A stretch of 64,000 nucleotides of DNA. Source: an uncultured Clostridia bacterium. Lineage in GTDB: Bacteria; Bacillota; Clostridia; Christensenellales; Borkfalkiaceae. Within the stretch, counting starts at the first letter, position 1; each line of letters starts with the position of its first letter. The notes below the pieces were generated by a model. It searched no databases and was not told where the DNA came from. It was given only the letters and a program-made list of their open reading frames with translations. This document shows, one piece after another, positions 57,784 to 64,000 of this stretch. The DNA is taken from positions 1 to 64,000 of the forward strand of contig CANRNE010000006.1 of assembly GCA_947631925.1 (NCBI GenBank), given 5' to 3'. Both the position numbers and the translations under genes were made by a program.

Positions 57784-60234
57784 ATGGACACATCACGCTT
57801 CAGCGAAAACCTCGTCCGCGTGTCGGAAATCGCCTTGGAGAGCGAAAAAATTTATAATACCGTCTATATCGGCTCGGAGCACATGATTTACGCCATGCTC
57901 GCCTGCCGCGGCTGTACGGCGGGCCGCCTCCTGCTCGAAGCGGGCGTCGACCCCGAGAAATATATCGAGCAGTTCAAGCGCATTCTCAACCATAATGACA
58001 TCGGCATCACCCACGAGACGCCCCGTCTCAAGCACATCATCGAGCTCGCCCGCGAGTATGCCTTCGGCGTGGGAAGCATCGTGGGCACCGAGCACGTCCT
58101 CTTTGCCATTCTGACCTCCGAAAACTGCTATGCCGTCGTCATTCTGCACAATTTGGGGGTGGACCTCGACGCCCTTCAAAAACGTGTGGAGGAGTTCGCC
58201 TTCCCGCAAAATCCCACACCCATGTCCGAGGTCGGAGGCAAATCCGCATATCTTGCGGAGGAGCCCGTGGACGAGGAGAGCCTCTCGGAGCTGCTTCCCT
58301 ACGGCGTCGACCTCACGAAAAAGGCGCGCGAGGGCAAGCTCGACCCCGTCATCGGGCGGCGGAAAGAGATAGAAAAAGTCGTCCAGATTCTCTCCCGCAG
58401 GACAAAAAACAACCCCGTGCTCATCGGGGAACCGGGCGTCGGGAAGAGCGCCGTCGTCGAGGGGCTGGCGCAGGCGATTGTCTCGGGGGACGTTCCCGAC
58501 CTTCTCCGCGGAAAAATCGTCTTCTCCCTCAACCTCACGGGACTGCTCGCAGGGGCAAAATATCGCGGCGAATTCGAGGAACGGCTCAAGGCCGTCACCG
58601 ACGCCATCATGCGCAACAGGCGAATTATCCTCTTCATCGACGAGATTCATATGATTGTGGGCGCCGGCGCCTCCTCCGAGAACACCATGGATGCCTCGAA
58701 TATCTTAAAGCCCATGCTCGCCCGCGGCGAACTGCAGACGGTGGGCGCTACTACGAGCGAGGAGTACCGCAAATTCATCGAAAAGGACGCCGCCCTCGAG
58801 CGCAGATTTACCCCCGTCACGGTGGAACAGCCCAACACGGAGGACGCGATTATCATTCTGCAGGGCCTCAAGGATAAATACGAGGCGCACCACAACGTCA
58901 CCATCACCGATGCGGCGATTGAAGCCGCCGTCAAACTCTCCGACCGCTATGTCACCGACCGCTTTTTGCCCGACAAGGCCATCGACCTCATCGACGAAGC
59001 GGCATCCCGTGCCCGCCTCAAGGCGTTTACGGGTCCTGCGGAGATTTTGGAACTCGAGGACAAGATTACCCGCCTCAAGGCGGACTGCGACAAGGCGTCG
59101 CGGTGGGGAGACCTCGCGCGGGTCTCCGACCTCAACCAAAAGATAGCCCAACTTTCCGCACGGCACGACGCCGCAAGGCGGGAATGGGCGGCGAAATGCA
59201 CGGGCACGCGCATCTCCATCGGCGCCGAGGACGTCGCCGTCATCGTCAGCGACTGGACGGGGGTTCCCGTCGTCAAACTCACCGAGGAGGAGAGCGCAAA
59301 ACTGCTCCATCTCGAATCCGACCTCCACGCGAGAATCGTCGGACAGGACGAGGCAGTCGCTGCCGTCGCCCGCGCCATCCGCCGCGCAAGGGCGGGGCTC
59401 AAGGACCCCAACCGTCCCATCGGCTCCTTCATCTTCGTCGGTCCCACGGGCGTGGGGAAGACAGACCTCTGCAAGGCGCTCGCCCAGAGCATGTTCGGGG
59501 ACGAACGCACCCTGCTCCGCCTCGATATGTCGGAGTATATGGACAAGACGTCGGTGAATAAGCTCCTCGGCGCGCCACCCGGGTACGTCGGCTTCGACGA
59601 CACGAAGGGGACTTTGACCGAGCGCGTCCGCAAGCATCCGTACAGCGTCGTCCTGTTCGATGAAATCGAGAAGGCGCACCCCGACGTTTTTAACCCCCTG
59701 CTGCAAATTCTCGACGAGGGACGGCTCACCGACAGCAAGGGACGCACCGTTTCTTTTAAGAATACCGTCATTATATTGACTTCTAATGTGGGCGCGCACG
59801 AGGTCAAGGAGGTGGCGACGCTCGGGTTCCGAAATGCCGACGCGACGAGCGAATACGAGGACATGAAGGGACGCATCGAAAACGCCCTCAAGGCAAAGTT
59901 CCGACCCGAATTCCTCAACCGCATCGACGAGATTGTCATCTTCCATAAGCTCACCGCGGAAGAGGCGGAGGAGATTTGCGGGAAGATGCTCGCCTCCCTC
60001 TGCAAACGGCTCAAAGAGCAGGGCGTGCTCCTCGAAGTCAGCGAACGGGCAAAAAAACAACTCGCCAAGGAGGGCTATGACGAGGAATTCGGCGCCCGCC
60101 CGCTCAAGCGGATTATCCAGCGCAAGGTGGAGGATAAACTGTCCGAAGAACTGCTCGGCGGAGCCATCCCGCGCGGCGTGCCCGTCACGCTCGATGAATT
60201 TGACGGCGAGTATTACTTCAGAAGCGGGACGTGA
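57784..60234 (+). CDS. clpC: ATP-dependent protease ATPase ClpC
   Basis: The 816-residue AAA+ unfoldase has the N-terminal double Clp repeat (about 1-150), first ATPase with Walker [14 protein letters not shown], a middle domain with a coiled coil ([32 protein letters not shown]) that binds McsB/MecA, and second ATPase with [14 protein letters not shown]. The ClpP-docking loop lies in the second module. Length is typical. It follows mcsB after a GGAGGG site, completing mcsA-mcsB-clpC. Confidence 0.96.
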   Translation: MDTSRFSENLVRVSEIALESEKIYNTVYIGSEHMIYAMLACRGCTAGRLLLEAGVDPEKYIEQFKRILNHNDIGITHETPRLKHIIELAREYAFGVGSIVGTEHVLFAILTSENCYAVVILHNLGVDLDALQKRVEEFAFPQNPTPMSEVGGKSAYLAEEPVDEESLSELLPYGVDLTKKAREGKLDPVIGRRKEIEKVVQILSRRTKNNPVLIGEPGVGKSAVVEGLAQAIVSGDVPDLLRGKIVFSLNLTGLLAGAKYRGEFEERLKAVTDAIMRNRRIILFIDEIHMIVGAGASSENTMDASNILKPMLARGELQTVGATTSEEYRKFIEKDAALERRFTPVTVEQPNTEDAIIILQGLKDKYEAHHNVTITDAAIEAAVKLSDRYVTDRFLPDKAIDLIDEAASRARLKAFTGPAEILELEDKITRLKADCDKASRWGDLARVSDLNQKIAQLSARHDAARREWAAKCTGTRISIGAEDVAVIVSDWTGVPVVKLTEEESAKLLHLESDLHARIVGQDEAVAAVARAIRRARAGLKDPNRPIGSFIFVGPTGVGKTDLCKALAQSMFGDERTLLRLDMSEYMDKTSVNKLLGAPPGYVGFDDTKGTLTERVRKHPYSVVLFDEIEKAHPDVFNPLLQILDEGRLTDSKGRTVSFKNTVIILTSNVGAHEVKEVATLGFRNADATSEYEDMKGRIENALKAKFRPEFLNRIDEIVIFHKLTAEEAEEICGKMLASLCKRLKEQGVLLEVSERAKKQLAKEGYDEEFGARPLKRIIQRKVEDKLSEELLGGAIPRGVPVTLDEFDGEYYFRSGT

Positions 60235-60284
60235 GGTTTTCGGGCGGTCGCGCAATGAAATCGCACGAATGGGCGCAAAATCGC

Positions 60285-60313
60285 TTGCAAAAGATTGTAC
60301 GGTTTGATATAAT
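60285..60313 (+). promoter_or_regulatory. Promoter of tRNA-Pro
   Basis: TTGCAA and TATAAT are separated by 17 nt. A hairpin CGTTCCCG/CGGGAACG lies between it and the tRNA 5' end. Confidence 0.88.
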
Positions 60314-60343
60314 TAGGAACGTTCCCGTCTCTCGGGAACGCAT

Positions 60344-60420
60344 CGAGGAGTAGCGCAGTTTGGTAGCGCGCTTGGTTCGGGACCAAGAGGTCGTGGGTTC
60401 AAATCCCGTCTCCTCGACCA
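60344..60420 (+). tRNA. tRNA-Pro, anticodon CGG, CCA encoded
   Basis: The 77-nt gene folds as a full cloverleaf: acceptor CGAGGAG/CTCCTCG, D-loop with AGCGCAGTTTGGTAGCGC, anticodon stem CTTGG/CCAAG around loop TTCGGGA (anticodon CGG at 60378-60380), T-arm GTGGGTTCAAATCCC and ACCA end. It decodes CCG. The 3' half probably serves as the attachment site of the integrase-bearing element that begins just downstream. Confidence 0.97.
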
Positions 60421-60422
60421 AA

Positions 60423-60478
60423 GCCACCATATGTTGAGGTTCTTCACATAGGATATCAACATGTGGTGGTTCTTTTTT
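60423..60478 (+). terminator. Terminator of the tRNA-Pro transcript
   Basis: GCCACCATATGTTGA pairs with TCAACATGTGGTGGT across a 17-nt loop (13 of 15 positions pairing), followed by TCTTTTTTT. Confidence 0.75.
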
Positions 60479-60535
60479 TGCTGTTTTCTTGAAAATTTGC
60501 GAAATTCAGACTTTTTTGGGCAGTAAATTGGGTAG

Positions 60536-61729
60536 TCAGAGCGTGAAGAGGCGCATCTGTTCCAGCTGATATTCCTCCGAAAAATGGGTGTAGACCGCAG
60601 TCGTCATGTCCGATTTATCGACGTGGTCCGTCCAGACATCGACGAGCTCCTTCTGGATTTTGCATTCGAGGCAGCGGGAGATGAAGGTGTGGCGCAGGTC
60701 TTTCAACGAGTGGTTCGGGCACAGCTTCTTGAAGATGCGCGTCAGATGGTCATTGGCGGTGTCGGCCAGAGCGGCCGCGGCGGGAAGGTAGGCGACGAGC
60801 CCGTCGGCAATCGGAATTTTCCGCCGTGTTTTCGGCTGCCCCCGTCTCTTCTTGCCGTTGAGGACGGAGACGAAGCCGCCATGGATTTCCATTCCGTGCA
60901 GCTCATTGCGCCGTATCCCCGTATAGAGGAAGAGCATGAAGACGCTCCGGAGCGGGTTCCCGCGGCAGGCTTCGACGAAATCGCTGATTTCCTGCCGGGA
61001 AAGCGCGACGCCCTTCTTCCGCTCATGTTGGGGCAATTTGATGTACGTCATCGGATTGGACTTGATGAGCCCTTCGCCCAGCGCCGAGCGGAAAATCCCG
61101 CCGAGCAAATCGCGCAGCGTCTCCAAGAGCCGCCCGTGCCCGGCCGCGAGGAACTTCCCGAAGAACTCCTGCAGTTTCATTGTCGAGATTGCCTTAAGCT
61201 GCATTTCTCCGAACTGCGGGAGGATATGCAATTGATACGAGCGAAGGAGCCCGTCGTACGTGTTCGGTTCGACCGACGGACGCTTTACTTTTTCAAACCA
61301 TTCCTGCGCGAACTCCGCAAAGTTTTTGGCCGTCTTCCGAAGGGAGCGGTTGCTTTCATCCTTGACGCTCTTCGCCCATTCTCTGAACTTCTGCTCCACC
61401 TCCTTCTTGCTTTTTGATGTAAATTGAACATTGTACCCGTCGCGCCGGTATCTGATTTGATGCAGACCGTCCGACGTGATGCGGTATCGGCCGTTCTTCA
61501 AATAGGGCATTTCTTCCATCTCCTTTTTTGAGAAGTCGAGCCCGATTTGATTGACGTCCGCTTCGCTCTGCGGTTTTACCCATGGCAGGTAGATGACGCT
61601 GCCGTCTGTTCCCGAGATTCTTTGCGGCCCTTCGGATGGCGTCTCCGAATCCGAGAGCATGGCGAGCAGCTTCGCCGTGAGCTCGCCGATTGCACGCAAA
61701 ATCTCCCTTGCTTCTTTTTCGTCTATCAT
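60536..61729 (-). CDS. int: Tyrosine recombinase/integrase of a tRNA-Pro-targeted element
   Basis: The 397-residue integrase has an AP2-like arm-binding region (RYRITSDGLHQIRYRRDGYNVQFTSKSKKEVEQKF), a SAM-like core-binding domain (AEFAQEWFEKVKRPSVEPNTYDGLLRSYQLHILPQFG) and a catalytic domain with the first Arg in YTGIRRNELHGM, the second Arg in SLKDLRHTFISR, a late H in TDHVDKSDMTT and the nucleophile Tyr in AVYTHFSEE. It sits 115 nt from the tRNA and points toward it, the standard layout for tRNA-integrating elements. Confidence 0.93.
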   Translation of the reverse strand: MIDEKEAREILRAIGELTAKLLAMLSDSETPSEGPQRISGTDGSVIYLPWVKPQSEADVNQIGLDFSKKEMEEMPYLKNGRYRITSDGLHQIRYRRDGYNVQFTSKSKKEVEQKFREWAKSVKDESNRSLRKTAKNFAEFAQEWFEKVKRPSVEPNTYDGLLRSYQLHILPQFGEMQLKAISTMKLQEFFGKFLAAGHGRLLETLRDLLGGIFRSALGEGLIKSNPMTYIKLPQHERKKGVALSRQEISDFVEACRGNPLRSVFMLFLYTGIRRNELHGMEIHGGFVSVLNGKKRRGQPKTRRKIPIADGLVAYLPAAAALADTANDHLTRIFKKLCPNHSLKDLRHTFISRCLECKIQKELVDVWTDHVDKSDMTTAVYTHFSEEYQLEQMRLFTL

Positions 61730-61835
61730 TGCAAATCTTCTTCGGAAAGTATTCCTCGAAGATTATAACAAAAAATTGAGGGGGGGGCTTAATTGATTTT
61801 TGTCGGGCAAAAATCAATTACTTATCTGAAATATC

Positions 61836-61864
61836 TTGACATTTTCGCTAATATCGGATATACT
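61836..61864 (+). promoter_or_regulatory. Promoter of the Phd/PIN module
   Basis: TTGACA and TATACT are separated by 17 nt. The spacer and -10 include ATATC/GATAT inverted motifs that could bind the antitoxin. Confidence 0.8.
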
Positions 61865-61895
61865 AATAGTAGATAATTTACAGGAGGTGAATTCT

Positions 61896-62129
61896 ATGAC
61901 GACGGTTACGGCAACCGAAATGCAGAACAATTTCGGCAAATATTTGCAGTACGTGCAATCCGGGAACGAAGTGATTATTCTGCGGAACGGAAAAGAAGTT
62001 GCACGGTTGGTCTCGCGGGAACGCACGGTTTCCTTTTTGACCGACGAGCTCACGGGGGTTCTCAAGAGCGTCTATGACGAGAAGGCGCTTCGTGCGGAGA
62101 AGATGGCAAAATATGAAGATCTTGGTTGA
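61896..62129 (+). CDS. Phd/YefM-family antitoxin
   Basis: The 77-residue protein starts at the ATG after GGAGGTG. VTATEMQNNFGKYLQYVQSGNEVIILRNGKEVARLV is the Phd/YefM DNA-binding N-terminal domain. The C-terminal helix (DELTGVLKSVYDEKALRAEKMAKYED) would wrap the toxin. It overlaps the PIN gene by 17 nt and probably represses its own promoter with the toxin as co-repressor. Confidence 0.9.
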   Translation: MTTVTATEMQNNFGKYLQYVQSGNEVIILRNGKEVARLVSRERTVSFLTDELTGVLKSVYDEKALRAEKMAKYEDLG

Positions 62130-62520
62130 CACGAATGTGATTTTAGACGTGCTCTCGGATTGCAAACCGTTTTCGGAAGCGGCGGCAAAAATTTTCAAAC
62201 TTTGCGAAGTCGGGAAGATTACAGGCTATGTTTCGGCGCTCTCTGTTCCCAATCTTGTCTACATTCTCCGCAAAGAGTTGGATCCGAAGCGGGTGAAAGA
62301 AATCTTGGATCAAATCGCGCTCATCTTCCATTTCGTCGATTTGAAAGGCGACGATTTGAAGAAGGCTGCCGCCTTGAAATTTTCAGACTTCGAAGACGCC
62401 CTTCAGAGCGTTGGCGCTGCGCGGCTCAGGGCCGATTACATCGTGACGAGAAATATCAAGGATTTTGCAGAGAGCAAGGTGATGGCAATCAAGCCGGAAG
62501 AACTTTTGGAACGAATTTGA
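62113..62520 (+). CDS. PIN-domain toxin (VapC-like ribonuclease)
   Basis: The 135-residue protein begins MKILVDTNVILDVLSDCKPF, the PIN signature with the first acidic residue, and has FSDFEDALQSVGAARLRADYIVTRNIKDF with the other metal-binding acids. PIN toxins cleave RNA, commonly tRNA or rRNA. Pairing with a Phd-type rather than a VapB-type antitoxin is common. The ORF-track start 13 codons upstream lies inside the antitoxin gene. Confidence 0.9.
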   Translation: MKILVDTNVILDVLSDCKPFSEAAAKIFKLCEVGKITGYVSALSVPNLVYILRKELDPKRVKEILDQIALIFHFVDLKGDDLKKAAALKFSDFEDALQSVGAARLRADYIVTRNIKDFAESKVMAIKPEELLERI

Positions 62521-62530
62521 AAGTTTCGGT

Positions 62531-62558
62531 TCCCGCCCTTCGGGGCGGGATTTTTTTA
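62531..62558. terminator. Terminator between the PIN toxin and the convergent repressor
   Basis: The stem TCCCGCCC/GGGCGGGA with loop TTCG and a T7 tail closes the TA operon. The A-poor upstream side makes it less efficient on the minus strand. Confidence 0.85.
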
Positions 62559-62915
62559 TGCCTTTTTCTTGGAGACAGACGGCGCATCGGCGCCGGAGAG
62601 CGCACGAAGAAAGATTTTCAAATCCTCTTTCCGTGCGGGCGTAAGCTTCTGGTAGAGCGATAATACTTCACGCTCGTCTTCCGCTAATTCCTGCGTGACG
62701 GGGCTAACAGAAATTGGTGTTTCCGAATCGAAGAAATAATCCAAAGGCTTATTAAAAAAGCCGACAATTTTTTGCATGGTTTTCCCGGACGGGATTCGGT
62801 CCGTGCTTTCCCACATTCCGACAGTTGAAATTCCAACACCTAAAATTTCCGCCAATTGAGCTTGCGACAAATTTTTTTCTTCTCTTAAAGTTTTCAATTT
62901 TATCGAAAATTTCAT
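62556..62915 (-). CDS. XRE-family repressor of the integrated element
   Basis: The 119-residue protein has an N-terminal helix-turn-helix (LKTLREEKNLSQAQLAEILGVGISTVGMWESTDRIPSGKTMQKIVGFFNKPLDYFF) and a short C-terminal part (LAEDEREVLSLYQKLTPARKEDLKIFLRAL) of the type seen in element-encoded CI-like repressors lacking the peptidase. TAGAAT lies 6 nt before the ATG, so the message may be leaderless. TTGTGA/TCACAA sites fill the upstream region. Confidence 0.86.
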   Translation of the reverse strand: MKFSIKLKTLREEKNLSQAQLAEILGVGISTVGMWESTDRIPSGKTMQKIVGFFNKPLDYFFDSETPISVSPVTQELAEDEREVLSLYQKLTPARKEDLKIFLRALSGADAPSVSKKKA

Positions 62916-62927
62916 AGCTTCATTCTA

Positions 62928-63024
62928 TCACGATTGTGAAAAAAATGGAATAAAAAAAATTTTTTTCTCCTTTTTGTGAGCAAAGTATTGACAAGCGCTC
63001 CTGATTGTGATAATATACTCACAA
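62928..63024. promoter_or_regulatory. Divergent operator region with repeated TTGTGA/TCACAA sites
   Basis: TCACGATTGTGA lies at 62928-62939, TTTTGTGAG near 62974, and TTGTGA-N8-TCACAA at 63005-63024. They flank the XRE repressor start and overlap the -10 of the rightward promoter, as in a phage-type switch. Binding by the repressor is inferred. Confidence 0.6.
62988..63016 (+). promoter_or_regulatory. Rightward promoter of the frameshifted small gene
   Basis: TTGACA and TAATAT are separated by 17 nt; the -10 sits inside the TTGTGA/TCACAA palindrome. Confidence 0.75.
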
Positions 63025-63053
63025 AAGGGAGTGGTTTGAAAGGAGGAATTGGT

Positions 63054-63237
63054 ATGCAGGATAGGGTGAAGACGAAATGGAATGTCACGGACGAGGAATT
63101 CAAACAGGCAGCCGACGAGCTGTGTGCGAAGGGTGTCGGGAAAGGTTGCTTCCAAAACACGAACGCGCTTCGCGCTCCTCAATCTGATTTCGGCGGGCGA
63201 CATCGCAGAGCCGAAAGAAAAAGCCCTCTCGCAGTGA
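63054..63237 (+). pseudogene. Frameshifted small helical protein gene
   Basis: The ATG after AAAGGAGG starts MQDRVKTKWNVTDEEFKQAA then DELCAKGVG. Around 63138-63141 (GGGA) the coding quality moves to the +1 frame, which continues KVASKTRTRFALLNLISAGD then IAEPKEKALSQ and stops at 63235. Removing one G would give one continuous protein of about 60 residues. The ORF-track frame beyond this point has no protein-like character. No family is recognised. A base-calling error is possible. Confidence 0.55.
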
Positions 63238-63242
63238 GAGGG
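63213..63242 (-). terminator. Terminator of the yefM-yoeB operon
   Basis: On the minus strand CCCTCTC/GAGAGGG with loop ACTGC is followed by CTTTTTCTTTC, 14 nt after the toxin stop. Confidence 0.75.
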
Positions 63243-63255
63243 CGGTGCGCAGCGG

Positions 63256-63516
63256 TCAATCTCCGTAGTGCGTCCACATTCGCAGGATTTTGACGGTCTT
63301 CGCGGCGTCGTCTATCTGATAGACGAGGCGGTGCTGCAGGTTGATTCGCCGGGAGTAGGCGCCGGCGAGGTCTCCGACAAGTTTTTCGAGGGGCGGTTGA
63401 AGCGGGTCTTCTTCGAGAACGGTGAGCAGGCGCTTGACCTTTCCGCCCAGCGAGCTCGCCTTGATGCGCTCGAAGTCTTTGGAGGCTTGCTTGGTAAAGA
63501 CGATGCGGTAGCTCAT
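63256..63516 (-). CDS. yoeB: YoeB/Txe-family toxin
   Basis: The 86-residue RelE-superfamily mRNA interferase begins MSYRIVFTKQASKDFERIK and ends RLVYQIDDAAKTVKILRMWTHYGD. The final histidine-tyrosine pair matches the YoeB C-terminal catalytic end. It cleaves mRNA on the ribosome. The start overlaps the antitoxin stop (ATGA), 34 codons inside the ORF-track start. Confidence 0.92.
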   Translation of the reverse strand: MSYRIVFTKQASKDFERIKASSLGGKVKRLLTVLEEDPLQPPLEKLVGDLAGAYSRRINLQHRLVYQIDDAAKTVKILRMWTHYGD

Positions 63517-63767
63517 TTCAGCTCCTTCTTCCAGTCGATTTCGACGCATTCTTCGAGCGGCGTCTCCATCCCCTCGCGGATGGATTGCGCCATACCGGGG
63601 ATGCCGCACAAAAAGCATGTCTCCTCGAGACTGCGGAGATACTCTTCGCTGACAATCGCGGCGGTGCCGTTTTTGGTCGTGACAATGACCTTTTCATCGT
63701 TGACGGCTGCCGCATCCAGATAGCTGAACAAGTTCTTGCGGAGCGTTGTGGCGTTGGTGATAGACAT
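63513..63767 (-). CDS. yefM: YefM-family antitoxin
   Basis: The 84-residue protein has the Phd/YefM DNA-binding domain (ITNATTLRKNLFSYLDAAAVNDEKVIVTTKNGTAAIVSEEYLRSLEET) and a C-terminal toxin-binding tail (ESIREGMETPLEECVEIDWKKEL). The ATG follows AGAAGGAGG. It is the first gene of the TA operon and likely represses it through the TGTACA sites upstream. Confidence 0.92.
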   Translation of the reverse strand: MSITNATTLRKNLFSYLDAAAVNDEKVIVTTKNGTAAIVSEEYLRSLEETCFLCGIPGMAQSIREGMETPLEECVEIDWKKELK

Positions 63768-63793
63768 GGTCGGGTCCTCCTTCTACCATAGTA

Positions 63794-63827
63794 TGTACAT
63801 TATAACGTACATTCTACGGAATGTCAA
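63794..63827 (-). promoter_or_regulatory. yefM-yoeB promoter with TGTACA operators
   Basis: On the minus strand TTGACA and TATAAT are perfect with 17 nt between. TGTACA (63794-63799) and CGTACA (63806-63811) overlap the -10 with centres exactly 12 bp apart, the spacing known for YefM-YoeB operators. Confidence 0.85.
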
Positions 63828-63943
63828 GAGATTTTCGGAAAAATGCCGACGGTGCAGTAGCCTTTATGGGCGGAAAAGCCTTCCAAGGGCGGGCGGTTGA
63901 ACTCCGCCGGTCGGTGCAAATCACAAAACGCGCAAGCATACAT
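63824..63943 (-). CDS. Possible small Cys-containing protein
   Basis: This 39-residue minus-strand ORF (MYACAFCDLHRPAEFNRPPL then EGFSAHKGYCTVGIFPKIS) has GAGGAGG directly upstream and a CxxC plus a later Cys. It is too short for the ORF track. The frame stays open upstream to the window edge and other frames are also open, so it may be part of a longer gene or not real. Its stop overlaps the yefM -35. Confidence 0.35.
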   Translation of the reverse strand: MYACAFCDLHRPAEFNRPPLEGFSAHKGYCTVGIFPKIS

Positions 63944-64000
63944 TCCTCCTCTTCGACTCCCATCGGCGGCAGGGGCGCGTCTGCCGCTTTCGGAGGAGGG

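Overview
The window reads as chromosomal DNA of an anaerobic, spore-forming member of the Bacillota (class Clostridia), probably an uncultured gut-type lineage with high GC. The evidence is the sporulation pair yqfC-yqfD, CotF-like coat proteins, a YqzL-like protein between era and recO, the large Alu-containing SRP RNA, McsA-McsB-ClpC, a reverse rubrerythrin, and sigma-A promoters with near-consensus boxes and 17-bp spacers. I cannot assign a genus from sequence alone.

Layout. 1-6080: the tail of an ABC permease, then the compact operon yqfC-yqfD-phoH-pgpH-ybeY-era-yqzL-recO. 6080-27540: a translation supercluster, rpmG-secE-nusG-rplK-rplA, an attenuated rplJ-rplL, then S10, spc and alpha operons through rplQ. 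rpoB-rpoC and the rpsL-rpsG-fusA-tuf block, which often sit between rplL and rpsJ, are absent; one divergent cyclophilin-like lipoprotein occupies that place. secY and adk are separated by a duplicated 136-bp repeat. 27800-31700: fucO-type dehydrogenase, M18 aminopeptidase and an ASCH-domain protein. 31700-34400: a repeat-rich island carrying a divergent XRE regulator/PH-domain pair and the SRP RNA. 34400-40260: Mrp ATPase, an ABC ATPase that has lost several nucleotide-switch residues, an ArsP_2-like metal exporter, an unrecognised protein, and a four-gene SigB-type partner-switching module. 40300-60240: a large Pro/Ala-rich membrane protein, S41 protease, cysteine desulfurase plus DUF3343, nth, coat proteins, a MacB-like ABC fusion, YchF, ArgS, rubrerythrin, an XRE-membrane regulator with its membrane partner, then DUF1653-mcsA-mcsB-clpC.

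60340-64000: a tRNA-Pro(CGG) gene is followed at once by a tyrosine integrase and a lower-GC segment with a Phd/PIN toxin-antitoxin pair, a repressor with an operator-rich divergent promoter region, a frameshifted small gene and a YefM/YoeB pair. This is the left part of an integrated element whose other end is beyond the window.

The most unusual signals are a dispersed ~170-bp repeat with a hairpin at each end whose stems differ between copies in a pairing-preserving way, the degenerate ABC ATPase, and the SigB-type module whose two RsbW-like proteins have each lost different ATP-binding residues. All functions are inferred from reading sequence and family knowledge; no search or folding program was run.
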